A program made the position numbers and the translations under genes. A stretch of DNA of 64,000 nt from Verpa conica (lineage: Eukaryota; Ascomycota; Pezizomycetes; Pezizales; Morchellaceae): contig JAUFSD010000019.1 of NCBI GenBank assembly GCA_033030425.1, forward strand, positions 186,001-250,000. Direction: 5' to 3'. Positions 23,041 to 34,300 of the stretch are shown here, in pieces. The notes beneath the pieces were generated by a model. That model did not search any database, was not told the DNA's origin, and saw nothing but the letters and a program-made list of their open reading frames with translations. The first letter of the stretch is position 1, and every line of letters begins with the position of its first letter.

Positions 23041-23913
23041 ATGTTGTTGAAATCAACAACCTTCATAGCAGCTCTTGGCGTTTTCAGCGGTGTCGCAAAC
23101 GCACTCGTCAAAGCGCTAGACCTATCCCAAGTGCAAAGCACCAGCATCTGGACCTGTGTCCAGAAACAAGGCTTCGTAAAAGCTGTTCCTAGGATATACC
23201 AAGAGGCTTGTGGTGTAAGTACCTATCCCCCGACTCGGAGCTGACAGACTACTAACTTATCTACAGCTTGGCGGACGGATTGACCCGAACTTTATCACCA
23301 GCTATAACCAGATCCGCGCCTCCGGGATAACAAACATCGACGCATATTTCTTCCCCTGTAAAACTACCATACCCCTGCTCCTACAGAAACTGACATCATC
23401 TAGGCACCGGGTCTAAACACAACTGTAAATCCCCCAAAGCCCAGGTGAAGGAACTAACCGACTACCTATCCGCCCATAAAATAAACGTAAAACGTCTCTG
23501 GTTCGACCTCGAGCCAGAGCCCGAATGCGACCCCTGGGACTATGGTGTAAAGAAGAACACAGCTCTAGCAAGGGAATTCATCGCCGAGATGAAAGCAACA
23601 GGACTGAAATGGGGAGTTGTAAGTTATATCCATATCTTAAGTTTACTCCTCCCCCGCCTCTCTACAAAACTGACCTTTTTGGATCCTGTAGTATGCGAAT
23701 AGGAATCAGTGGGTGCAGATGTTTGGAGATATTGATGTGGATATTGCGTCGGAGTTGCAGTTGTGGATTGCACAGTGGGATGGAGTGGCGACGTTGAGTA
23801 GTGTGACGAAGTTTATGGGCGGGTGGACGAAGGCTTTTGCGAAGCAGTATGGTAGCTCGACGGGGGGTTGTGCGAGTGCTGGGGCATTTGATCTTAATGT
23901 TTTTACTGAGTAG
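23041..23913 (+). CDS. Secreted GH25-type lysozyme-like glycoside hydrolase
   Basis: Four exons, join(23041..23214,23267..23357,23404..23618,23692..23913), 233 aa. Residues 1-21 form a signal peptide (MLLKSTTFIAALGVFSGVANA). The mature part starts with KALDLSQ (Asp27), then GRIDPNFITSYNQIRASG, IDAYFFPCTGS, and LWFDLEPE with Asp123 and Glu125. These correspond to the catalytic acids of GH25 lysozymes of the Entamoeba/Dictyostelium/nematode LYS type. YANRNQWVQMFG and LWIAQWDGV match later strands of the barrel. The enzyme would hydrolyse peptidoglycan outside the cell, acting on bacteria. The three introns (52, 46 and 73 bp) are clean GT-AG and all join in frame. The second exon boundary splits the Cys codon of FFPC. 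Length fits a single catalytic domain. Confidence 0.9.
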
Positions 23914-24600
23914 GATCTATCGGTTGGTGTTTTAGAAAGCGGTTACGTACATTATGACATGAAAGGAATTGAATATTCATTGTTGAATCTCGTGCATGGT
24001 ACTATTGATATCAGCTTAGAATACTGGTTTACCTTCTCCCTTTGTAGGATGATCAATGAGATAATCCTTTCAATTTTAGAGAAATCGCTAATCTAGAGGA
24101 TAAGCTTGGAATAATGAAATGCGGTAGTGTGAATTATACCAGTATGCATATGCATGAGAACAAATATGTAGAGTGTAGAGTACAGCACGGGAAGGCGGGG
24201 TGTTTTTAGTCTCGAGAACGCTAGATTAGGTCAGCTATGGTATAGAAATTTGGGCTAGCTTGGTAGAACTGTCAGCTTAAAGCCACATTTCCCAAAAAAT
24301 ACAGCAGCGAAAACATCCCCCTACCCGTCACTGTAGATACCCTTAGAAGTGATGGAATGCTCCAGTTACAATTATGGGAAGGTTCTCATGGCAGAGCGGT
24401 TGTATTTGAAAATGGGTGATGATTCTCGCTACGGAAAGACACTTACCCTTTGTTATCCCCACGGATTTCAACTCTAGACACTTCTATTCTCATCCTAGCC
24501 CTACCAGATACAGCACCTTCCTCTATTTAAACAACAAGGGTACTCCTCATTCACGTTACCCAGTTCAGTTCTTCCAAATCATAATTCCACCCCGCTAACA
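23914..24600. other. Intergenic
   Basis: The 3' flank of the lysozyme gene and the 5' flank of the next small gene. No further coding sequence recognised. Confidence 0.6.
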
Positions 24601-25174
24601 ATGGAGATACCATCTTCAAGCCCTCCCTATCCTGAGCCAATCGTGTCCTCTGATTCCGGCCTAGATGAACAAAATGTCCCTGCACCCGTTAGTAACAATG
24701 ATCCACCCGCCGAAAATGACGAAATCTGTACTGTTGAGGCCCTGATGAAAATCATCGATGACATAACAACTGAGGTCAAGGCCTTTAAAAGGAATATCAT
24801 GTCTCTAGAGAGTTACCTCAAGGTCAGTTTATCTCAATAGCTTTAACTAAGTACTAATAGTCTAAAATATATAGGATACCCATAATTTGTTCGACAATCG
24901 TGGTGTGAGGGAGCCTATTCCAGGAATACTCCAGCAGTCTAACCCACCAGGACGCAATGATTTAGGCTCTAGTCCTCCGGGGGTTGGTCATGGGTCGGAA
25001 GGTGAGGCCAACCCCGGACTTCCGTACTACACTCGTCCAGGATCTGGAGTGCGTAACCCAAACAGCAGAGATACTCAAGAACCTAATGATGGCTTGCATC
25101 ATAGACAGGCTGATGGGGCTGGTACTAAGCACTCTACACTTTCGTCAATGAGGAGAGATGGGGCACCGAACTAG
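24601..25174 (+). CDS. Hypothetical protein, 173 aa
   Basis: Two exons, join(24601..24822,24875..25174). The 52-bp intron has a GTCAGT donor, a TACTAAT branch point and a TAG acceptor, and it joins frames as SYLK|DTHNLF. I do not recognise the protein. It has an acidic, Pro/Ser-rich start, then a helical and possibly coiled-coil stretch (CTVEALMKIIDDI, VKAFKRNIMSLESYL; about residues 43-74). A Gly/Pro/Asn/Arg-rich disordered C-terminus follows. The ATG follows a leader ending CCGCTAACA. It may be a small lineage-specific protein; expression is not shown. Confidence 0.55.
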
Positions 25175-25646
25175 GTAGCGTTCCGTTGACAGATTTCAGT
25201 GGTAGGAATGAGTAGCACTACCAAAGTTTAGATCGTGTCTAGATATAACTGAACTTCTTCTGTAAACTGCTCAGTCAATTTTGTTATCTTCATGTTTCTA
25301 TTCTTAAAGAACGCGTCTAGATGAATTTAATGAACAAACGGAGAGTCAGTCATACGTCATCACTCGCTTGATTCACAAAGGGATTATAATCTCCCATGAA
25401 TACCACCTCCAATTAAATAAATTCCAGAGTAGACAGCTATTAAGGGTGATGTAACTTATGTAGAGTAGAGTAGATCCTCCATGCCTTGAATTACCGGGTG
25501 ACGTTGAAACATCAATCACGTGACAGCCCTATAACAATACGTCATCCAGTACAGCTGACCCTTAACTCCACCTAAGCAACTTCAACTTCCACAAGACTTC
25601 CCTCAAACTTCAGATAACAAACCTCTGGCTGTGGATTAGAATAATC
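25175..25646. other. Intergenic
   Basis: No gene recognised. The last 100 bases are a C/A-rich leader typical of a fungal promoter, before the ATG at 25647. Confidence 0.6.
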
Positions 25647-26898
25647 ATGAATCTAATATTCGCATCGATCGCGACGACTCTCCTGGTCATCCGTGCCCTC
25701 TCCAGAAAATCTCTAACGACAAGTGGCATACTCGCTGCGATACTAACTGCTGTTGTGCATGCCGTCCATCCGTGGAACTTGCCCTTTACACTACTGATTG
25801 TGTTCTACGGACTCGGAACAGCGGCTACGAAGGTCAAACATGACATTAAATCAAAGCTCACACTCTCCAGCTCTGGCGCAGGTGGGGGTGAAGGGGCACG
25901 GAATCATGTCCAGGTAAGTTCACCCATCTTTCTCAGCCTGCAGGGACTCACACAGGGTACAGGTCTTTGCAAACAGCATTGTCGCGTCAGTCCTTATCCT
26001 TCTCCATGCGGCTCAACTCTATGACCTCCACCTCAATACAATTACTACTACCACTACTCCAGCATCCCCGATCTTTGAGCCAAAACAAGGTGCCTGCTTC
26101 GATAACGCATCTGATGACCTTCTCATAGTCGGCATCATTGCTAACTATGCCGCCACCCTCTCTGATACCCTTTCCTCTGAACTTGGAATCTTGTCAAAGT
26201 CACCGCCTCGCCTCATCACAACCTGGAATGTCACACCGAAGGGCACAAACGGCGGTATCACCCTTGCCGGACTAACAGCTGGTGCGGCCGGTGCCGCAAT
26301 CATCGGTATCATTTCAACATTCATGCTTCCCGTCTGCGAAGGAGCCGAGAGTTCGTGGGGTGTTAGCGAGAAAATCTGGTTCGTGGCATATATCACTTTT
26401 ATCGGCACCGCTGGCTCTCTTCTCGATTCACTCCTCGGCGCACTGTTCCAACAATCCGTTATCGATGTGCGCACAAAAAAGATAGTTGAAGCTCCTAACG
26501 GCGCAAAAGTTATGGTCGAACCGAGCACTCATATCACCACAGCCGCCAAAATCCATTCTAACGTCGGGCAAGCCCCTCAATCTGCTGCCGAAGCCGTTCC
26601 ATCTCATGCATCCAGCACAGTCCGTAACCGCCAGCCTGATCCTACATCTCCAGTTGTATCAGAGAGACCCAATAGCCGTAGAGTTATCACAGCACAGAAA
26701 TGGGGTGTGTTGAGTAATAACCAGATAAACCTACTTATGGCTGCAGTTATGAGTGTTTTTGCTATGATTATGTGGGGTGGCTTGGGGACGGTTGGGGGTG
26801 TGTTGGCAGAACAAGCGAAAACGGTGGTCAGAACAGTTATTAAGCAGGAGATTATTACTGCTGTTGTGGGGGTTATTCTAGCACCTATCTTAGGGTAG
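25647..26898 (+). CDS. TMEM19/DUF92-family integral membrane protein
   Basis: Two exons, join(25647..25913,25963..26898), 400 aa; the intron is 49 bp, phase 0, GTAAGT to CAG. Landmarks are FYGLGTAATKVKHDIK, ANYAATLSDTLSSELGILS, PPRLITTWN, VTPKGTNGGITLAGLTAGAA and GTAGSLLDSLLGALFQQSV. These are the conserved blocks of the TMEM19/DUF92 family, which also contains bacterial members and plant VTE6 (phytyl-phosphate kinase). About seven hydrophobic segments are visible. A soluble Ser/Pro-rich insert lies at about residues 270-325, before two C-terminal membrane segments. The conserved Asp in TLSD and the GTNGGI motif fit a membrane lipid-phosphate enzyme fold. The fungal substrate is not established by sequence. 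Confidence 0.9.
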
Positions 26899-27717
26899 GG
26901 GAGAACCTAGGGATGGACAGTATTATGGACAAGTTTACATTATAGTAGCGGGGGCGTATAATCAGCGTGTACCTATACCATTGGTGATCTAGAGTTGAGA
27001 TCGTAATAACTTTAATGCTTATGTTAATTTGCCACTGGTGTTGATCTATCCGCGGAGTGTTTCAGTACCGAGATGCCGTGTGGGGGCCGTGCTACTTATG
27101 CAGTAACTCCATGGAGTATGCCTCCGCAAAAAGCACAAGTAAACCATTGTCTCGGAGGATTAGGGCAACAAATCGCAAGTACCGCAGGTACCGCAAGTTC
27201 ACACTAGCAGGACTTCTAGATTCTTCAAAGCTAGACCCAGGCACCCACAAAATTTACAATAGCACCCACTTTAGAACTATTTCATATACGGACTTTAGAT
27301 ACCTACCCCAGCAGATAATTCAAGTCGAGTGATCTTACATGAACTACGGACCACCAGGTGCCTAGAACCTACGTAAAGAGGAAGTTACCCTCATCATGAT
27401 ATGACTTATAAAGAAATATTCTACCTAGTTTACCCACCACTCGCCCACAATACTACGTCCACCGATGAACCGAATCTAGCCAACACAAGAAACGGAGCTG
27501 TACAATACCTACTGTACATACCATAATACTAAATCTTGCGCCATTACATATAATTACACAAAATCATATACCCACCCGAACGCCCAGCCTCCCCCCACTC
27601 AGCCCCCCGCACCCTCCTCTCCCCTACATATAATTCACGCATCTTCAGGCCTCCTTGCAACAACATGATAACTATACGCCCAAGTCAGCGAGAGTCCTGC
27701 AGGATGAAGGGTAACAC
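26899..27717. other. Intergenic between convergent genes
   Basis: A tail-to-tail region. A 91-codon open stretch (27057-27332) has no upstream leader features and no family motifs, so I do not call it. A C-rich patch lies near 27570-27630. Confidence 0.55.
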
Positions 27718-29468
27718 TCACAAGTAAAGATAAGAATGTATCTTCCTATCCCTTATATCACTTATAGCACCCGCAATAAGATCCTTCACCTCTTTATTCT
27801 CCATACCCAACACTCTCGTAAACAGTGCCATTGAATACGCTTCAAACCCAGTTTCGCAGACAATTTGCAGATACTGACCTACTTTCTTAAGAACAGGATC
27901 TTTCGGCCATCCAGCTATGGGTTGCTTAAAAGGGTATAACTGTTTATAGTAGTAGTAATGTGTGTTATTATAGTTTTATGTGGGGGAGGGGAGAGGGGGT
28001 GGGTGAAAACACATACTTTAACATCAACAAATCCGGCGTCTTCTACCATTTTCTTCATTGCGGGTCCGACGTGCTGGGGGAGACCACTCTTTTCTAGCGC
28101 TTTCATGTAGAGTCCCATTATTATTGCCAGAGATGAGTGTTTCGGTATTGAGTCGTCGTCGGAGCGGATACCTCCTTCGAGCTCGGCGATGTCAATGTAG
28201 CTTCCGGGACGGGTGTGTCTAGAGGTGTGTGTTAGTCTGTGTTGTGGTGCGGGGGGGAGTGGGGGGGGTTGTGTACTTGTAGATCTCGCCAAGATATTTA
28301 GGCCAGTTCTTGATAGACTGCATGAGGTTTCGGGAGTGGATGAGGTCGAAGTGGTCCTATTTGTGTTAGTTTCGGTAGGTGCCTACGGTGTGGGGGGGTA
28401 ATGTAACGTACTTTTGGGAAGGTCCAGTCGAGCTCGGCGTCGTCTACTTCGAAGGTGCAGTTTGGGGGGACCCTGAGGGGGAGTTGTTAGCTGGTGTAGT
28501 GTGAGAGGGGAGGGAGGGGGGGGTGTACCATTTGGGTTGGATGGGACTGAGGTCGATCCCGATTACGGAGGCGGAGGGGTATAGGCTTCTTTAGTTAGTT
28601 GTGGATAGACTAAATATAGGGCTTGTGGATCGTACTCGGCCATTTCTATAGCCCAGATACCTGTTCCGGTGCCTATGTCTAGGATGTGCTGTGGTTTTTC
28701 AACGGGTGCAAGGTGTAGTTTGTTGTCCAGGAGTAGTAGGAAAATGTGGTGGTGCATGTCGAGTCTAGGCTATGTTAATGTGGTTCTTGTTTGGCTTGAG
28801 AGTAATGGTTACCGGTCTTGTTCTGTCTGTTGTGGGTGTTAGTTTTAGATAGGATATTGCGGGGGAGGGGGGGATCCTGAGTTACCTCGTCGTTTGGTAG
28901 CATGTATGATCCTTCTCTATACCGGTGGTAGCGGCGTCCTATTGGCTTCTGTCAGTAGCTATATTGTATCTCTGGCTGTTTGTAGCTTACCATTCTCGTA
29001 GACGTAGTCGATAATCGAGGATCTCAAGCTTGTGGTATCCGTCACTCTGTGGGTAACCATTAGATTAACTTCGAAACATCTCCCCCCCCTCCCCCGGAAA
29101 AGGGAACTTACACACTGGAACCATAAAGAGAGTCTGTCACATCGGTCTAAGATATAGAAAACATTAGATCCTAGATCAATCGGTTGCGCTAGAGTCCAGC
29201 GACTGAACTGATGTTGGAACCGTATAGGTGGGGAGGGGGTGAATAACATCCAATCAAGTCCCAGCGCTGGACAAAAACAAAAATCTCTAGCAATCACAAA
29301 AACAGATCGATGGGTTTACTATACATAATCCGGATCGACAGCGAGCGCTGCCCCAGCATTGGCGGAATTTGTCACGGCTGCTAGAATATTCAAAAATCAG
29401 CAACGAAAAGAAAAGAAAAGAAAAGAAAAGAAAAGAAACAACCACAATTGAAGATACATACCACTCAT
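27718..29468 (-). CDS. SAM-dependent methyltransferase (TAM/LaeA-like)
   Basis: Twelve exons: 29462..29468, 29325..29380, 29112..29146, 28991..29046, 28886..28938, 28813..28826, 28636..28764, 28529..28588, 28412..28472, 28277..28356, 28017..28218, 27718..27939; 324 aa. The spliced product reads like the standard fungal family: [38 protein letters not shown], the SAM-binding [16 protein letters not shown] (Asp103 to Gly109), [48 protein letters not shown], and a C-terminal [16 protein letters not shown]. Such proteins include LaeA-type regulators and small-molecule methyltransferases, and the sequence alone does not tell which. The first coding exon has only 7 nt and exon 6 only 14 nt. Intron 1 carries an (AAAAG)n repeat. 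No biosynthetic cluster lies beside it. Confidence 0.9.
29405..29438. repeat. Pentanucleotide microsatellite (AAAAG)n
   Basis: About seven AAAAG units in intron 1 of the methyltransferase gene. On the coding strand it gives a CTTTT-rich pyrimidine tract. Confidence 0.9.
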
Positions 29469-31313
29469 TATTTTCTTTTCTTTTTATGGATGATGATTTC
29501 AAAAATTAATATGTCGCGCTAATGGGATCGAGTCGTGGGCACGACTGGAGGTGGTGGAGGAGTTGGCTTTATATATTCCCCATGGGTATTATAGCGGCTT
29601 CCTTAACTTAGTGCGGAGAGGGGGGGGTGGAGGGGGGATCGTTTGGCAAGTCCGTGTCGGGGTGTACAAAGCTGGCAGGACTACCCGTGACATTCAGACG
29701 CTTCACCGAATGCATACGACAGGTGCTTCTGGCTGGATTCATCTCCAAGTTCCGACCAGAAGGTCGGAACGGCACATACACTAGCCATTGCAGGGCATAA
29801 AATACCGTGGGTAATTACTGGCTGCACAAACCCCATACATACCGAGGTTCAGCACTAAAATAAAAATATAAGCACCCAGGTATTAGGTCCCCGGGGAGAT
29901 GTTTACGTACTCGGTCTTTTATACACCAGGGGACTCTTCTCCCCTGGTTGCGCTCTGATATCAATGTGCGTATATGTCCTGACAGATACGCCCGCCGTTC
30001 TGTGTAGTACCGCGGTTTTACACACACCCCCTCCAGCGCCACGTGTTTGAGAGACCGCACAGCTCCGATATATGTACTCTACCTACTCTTCGCAGCTGGC
30101 CGGTCTCTATCAAAGTAAGCGCGGAAAACGAAGAGCGCGGGCCGACCGGCAAAAGTGATCCGCACCTCTTATCCGCCAAATATATTGCCTTTAGCGTACC
30201 TAGTGGGGGGGTTAGCTGACGGGTCTCCTACAAAGCTCGCGAAAGAATCTTGGAATTGGCGAGTACTGTCAGATAGAACGGTCGCTTATTATGTTTGTTT
30301 TATTGGTTTAACGCTGGGAGGGATGGAAAATACCCCCCCACTAGAATATCTAGTTACGTGGCTCCATCTCGTTTAACGCACTGTCAACCCCTCGATTTGG
30401 CAAGTAGGACGACACACAGCTTCTTCTTTTTTTTTTTTTTTCTCCGACTTAGCCATCATGGAAAAGCGGGGGGTCCGAATGGAGTATTTGATACTCTGTG
30501 CACAGAATATCTTAAACGATCGCAGACAATCGTAAAACCCGGCCCGAGCACATATTTTATTGCGCAAGATCCCCCTTTACATGCACATCATTCTTGTGGC
30601 CCCACGATCACAATGTTCTATAACCAGGAAAATCCCTTCTTAATGCCAGAGCTCCATGTATTTATGATTAATTCATTCATTCATTCAGCCTCACTGTAGA
30701 GGTCAACGCCCCTCTTAGCACCATTTGTTAGCTCCCTAGTACGTAAGTCTAGCAGGGGTACACTCCTTACTAGAGCACAAAGAGGCATAGGGATGTATAT
30801 AATGAGTATACGCGAAGGAGCAAATACTAGCAGATAGGCAAATAAGCAATATGCTGAACCCCTCCCCTGTACACCGACAAAAAAATGCCCGAGTGGTAGA
30901 GACCGAGTGATGACTCATGACCGGCATAACGGTGCCAAGGTAATGCTGGTATAGAAATAGGCCCCTGCAGCGGAGTCTCCCGTCTACTGTTTCCAAAATG
31001 AAATGTTTCCCACTCAGCCCTCATCAGCTGTACTGTTCTTAGCTACTCCTTGTAGTTAACGCTGTATTATCCGCGGCATCGCACTATGGTTCTTGAGTTT
31101 TCCTACATACCAGTATTGCGACAAAAGATCTACTCGGAGTATTGATACTACGGAGATTTGCTTTATATTCTTGAAAAGCTATATGGAAAGCTCTTTACCC
31201 TATGGGGTGTGCGCATAGAGTTATACCTTACCCTTCACTGAGTACAAAAGATGCTCACGAAATCCTTTGATTAAGAAACGACTGATACACTATGAGTGAT
31301 TCCCGACTATCAA
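29469..31313. other. Intergenic
   Basis: 5' flank of the methyltransferase and 3' flank of the E2/E3 gene. It has a poly-T run near 30426-30440 and a TTCA-type short repeat near 30670. No gene, RNA gene or transposase frame recognised. Confidence 0.55.
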
Positions 31314-34300
31314 CTACCACCCGCTAGTATTTGAGTACAGTAATTCTACCCTCCACGTATCTCTCGATTTAGTAGCATGCCTTGCTATGTGCGCCCTCAC
31401 CTCCTCCTGAAATGCAACCTCATCCCAATGGAAGTTAAGCGTAACCACAGTATTACTTTAACGATGTTAGAAATAAAAAAAACCCTAGAACTACCAGGGG
31501 ACTTACATTGGGTCACTAAACTCAGGCACAAGTAGCAATGAATAGATTGTGTTCAAAACCTGCAAATTTGTCGTATCCAAAGTCCAGTTACCTATGGCTC
31601 CATCCATTAGTTAAAGAGTATAAAACCGATGCGTTTTGTTGACTCACGGTCTAGAATACTATGACAAATCCGCCCGTGCCTATTGATGTTTGGATGAATT
31701 ATTGGAGTACAAAACCTCCCCTTCGGCGGGAACATTGGGTAATTCTCCTCCATGTCCAAATATAGAAGAAAGGTACCCGTAGAATAAGAGCTTTGAGGAG
31801 GCTAAGACAAAAAAAAGCAGTTAATAGTTTTACCGATTCTCTGGGATCGCTCATTACTAACCCCTTGCATTACGATTTTCCAAAACCCAATGTTTGACTC
31901 TGAGACGTAAACGTCATATTGTGGATGTGGATTTGCAAGGATATTCCTCATCTGTCTCCATATGTCAGCATATCTCCACCGACGCCTTTTTTATCAAGGG
32001 CTTACCTCGGAAAGTAAACGAGCTGATCGTATATGCGAGTTTGACCGAGGTGCAGCGGTGGAGCTGGGAGCTACTGTAGATCTCCTCTGGGCTCGAGCTA
32101 TTGAAGATAGGCTTATGAATTGGTCTTCTAGATTAGGGTGTTCTTTGCGTTTGGGGAAAGAATCGCGAGTAACAGGATCGGGTGTCTGTACGATCTTTAG
32201 TTCTTATATCATGAAAAGTCTAGTCTCAACTTACCGCGTTGGTCCTTGATGCCCAGAAGATCCTATAAAAGCCAATTAGTCTATGGTTCCCTTCGATAAA
32301 AGGCAGGTGGCCTTACCCAGAGCGGCCTGTGCTTAGAAACGGAACAGCTTCTCGGCGGATTGAGGGTCGTTCCAACTGGTTCAGAACAGGCTCCATCTCG
32401 CAAATCGACATTGCTTGCTCCAGCGTTCTGGGGTGGAATTTATAACCGCCAGAGCTACAAATCATAAGCAAATAAACCAAGAAACTATAAATCTGGCCCT
32501 TGGGTACTTACAGATATGAGATAGTCCGTAGGTTCACATTGTTCTCGCTCCCAATGCAAAACGAATCAACGACTACTTGGTTTTGCTAGAAACGTACAGA
32601 TGTAAGCACTTTAAGAGCAATTAACCCAACATTCAGTAGGCCACAAACCACGAGATTCCACCAAATTTCATGATCCTGCCTCGAAGACCTGTTGTCTTCA
32701 CCGTCTGATAGGCAGATGATTCGCTTTTTGGCGTTTGGAAACTGCTGTCCGTATTCGAATAGTTGATTATTTGCAAGAGAAAGAGAATCCCATAATGCAG
32801 TATCGCCTTTCGCTTCCATCCTGGTAACTGAACCTCTAAAGTCCTCGAGGACATTTGTTATCTCTTGGGAAACCTTTGCTGTTGTGTTAAAGGTAATCAA
32901 TCCTACCCATAGTTAGTTATAGCATAATTTCTTTGCGATGCCAACTTACCAATATGCGTTGAGTAGTTATAAGCCAGTGTCCTGTTAATGAAAGCTTCGA
33001 ATATTTGTTTCGATACATCCATCTGGAACCAGTCTGTCAGTTTAGCTCTGCTAGTGATAAGGCAGTAGATATATTACCCTTGAAAGGTTCTCTGGTCTTC
33101 TGGTCCTTCTTTTCTTAGATACCGACCTCTTAGTAAGGTACAGTCGAAGTACCAAGGGGTATGTAGGAGGAGTTTCAGTTGTTTCAGGATCTAAAGTGTC
33201 ATCCTCTGACTTGTTGCCGTAAGCAGCTTCAGTTTCCAACTTTCCTACTGCCTTGTATTTTGTCAAGAACTGCGACAGGCTTTCCCAGTGATGTTCATTA
33301 CTACCGGAGAGACTTCCATCACCCATATACTTCAATCCACTCCAGACATCCATATCATGGGATCTAGACGTCCAGCCCATTTCAGCTAGATACCTCCAGT
33401 AGCGGAAAAGTACAGACGCCAAGGTAGCAGTAGTATTCTTAGACGTCCAGTAAGAGAAAAGAACATTCTCGGTCGAATTTACAAACACTTTGATGAGACA
33501 TATTTCCTCAAACTCTGCTTCAGGGGCTGTTTTTTGGCTCGCAGAGGGTGTAGGGGTAGTTATAAACTCTTCGTGAACGTTGATACTAATTATCGAACAA
33601 TTTCTTAGACTAGTTGGAAAGCCTAACCTCTCGGAAGGCTCGATTATTGTGCCGTTGCAGTGTAAGTCAAAGTGAGAGTAACGTCCCTTCATACCCCGAA
33701 ACGCAAGCCTATAGAGATTAGCAGTTGAAGTAGAAGGTGGGACTCTTCTAGTAAAAGAGCCAAGGTGACTGAAAAACTGGATCGATCTATAATTATCACT
33801 AAAGTAGGAATGTTTGGTTAAAGCTCGAGATTCCTGGAGAAGATCTTCTCCTTCGATCCACCTCCTGATCGCATTAGCCAGTGGGACATTGCGAACTAGT
33901 GTAGTAGTGTCGGTGAGATCGAGTCCAGTAGATGGAGAAGAAACCCGGAGTTGAAACCATCTTTGAATAGAAGCCCTTTCATACGTGAACCCATCACTTG
34001 CGGTAACGGGGTCTATCATAAATATTAGATAATTTAAAAAAATATTAGATATTGGTTTTTAGACCTTCAAAAAGTTCACGACCTATCGGGCAAATATATT
34101 CCTATGCAGAAAGTCAACCCCCGAATTATTACCACCGGTGAGAAGAATACAGATTAAACATACGTGAGGAATCACAAGCTGATCACTGATTCCAGAGTTC
34201 TGACCAGATTTCTTTGGCCATTTTGGTATTTCATCACCAGTTTTCCATACCCAGGCTCCTCTTTGACCAGTAAAGTCCCCAGCACGGAACAGAATAAAAT

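Noticed and set aside
27057..27332. 91-codon plus-strand frame after the TMEM19-like gene
   Set aside because: There is no family motif and no credible leader. The Arg/Lys/Tyr-rich product looks like a chance frame.
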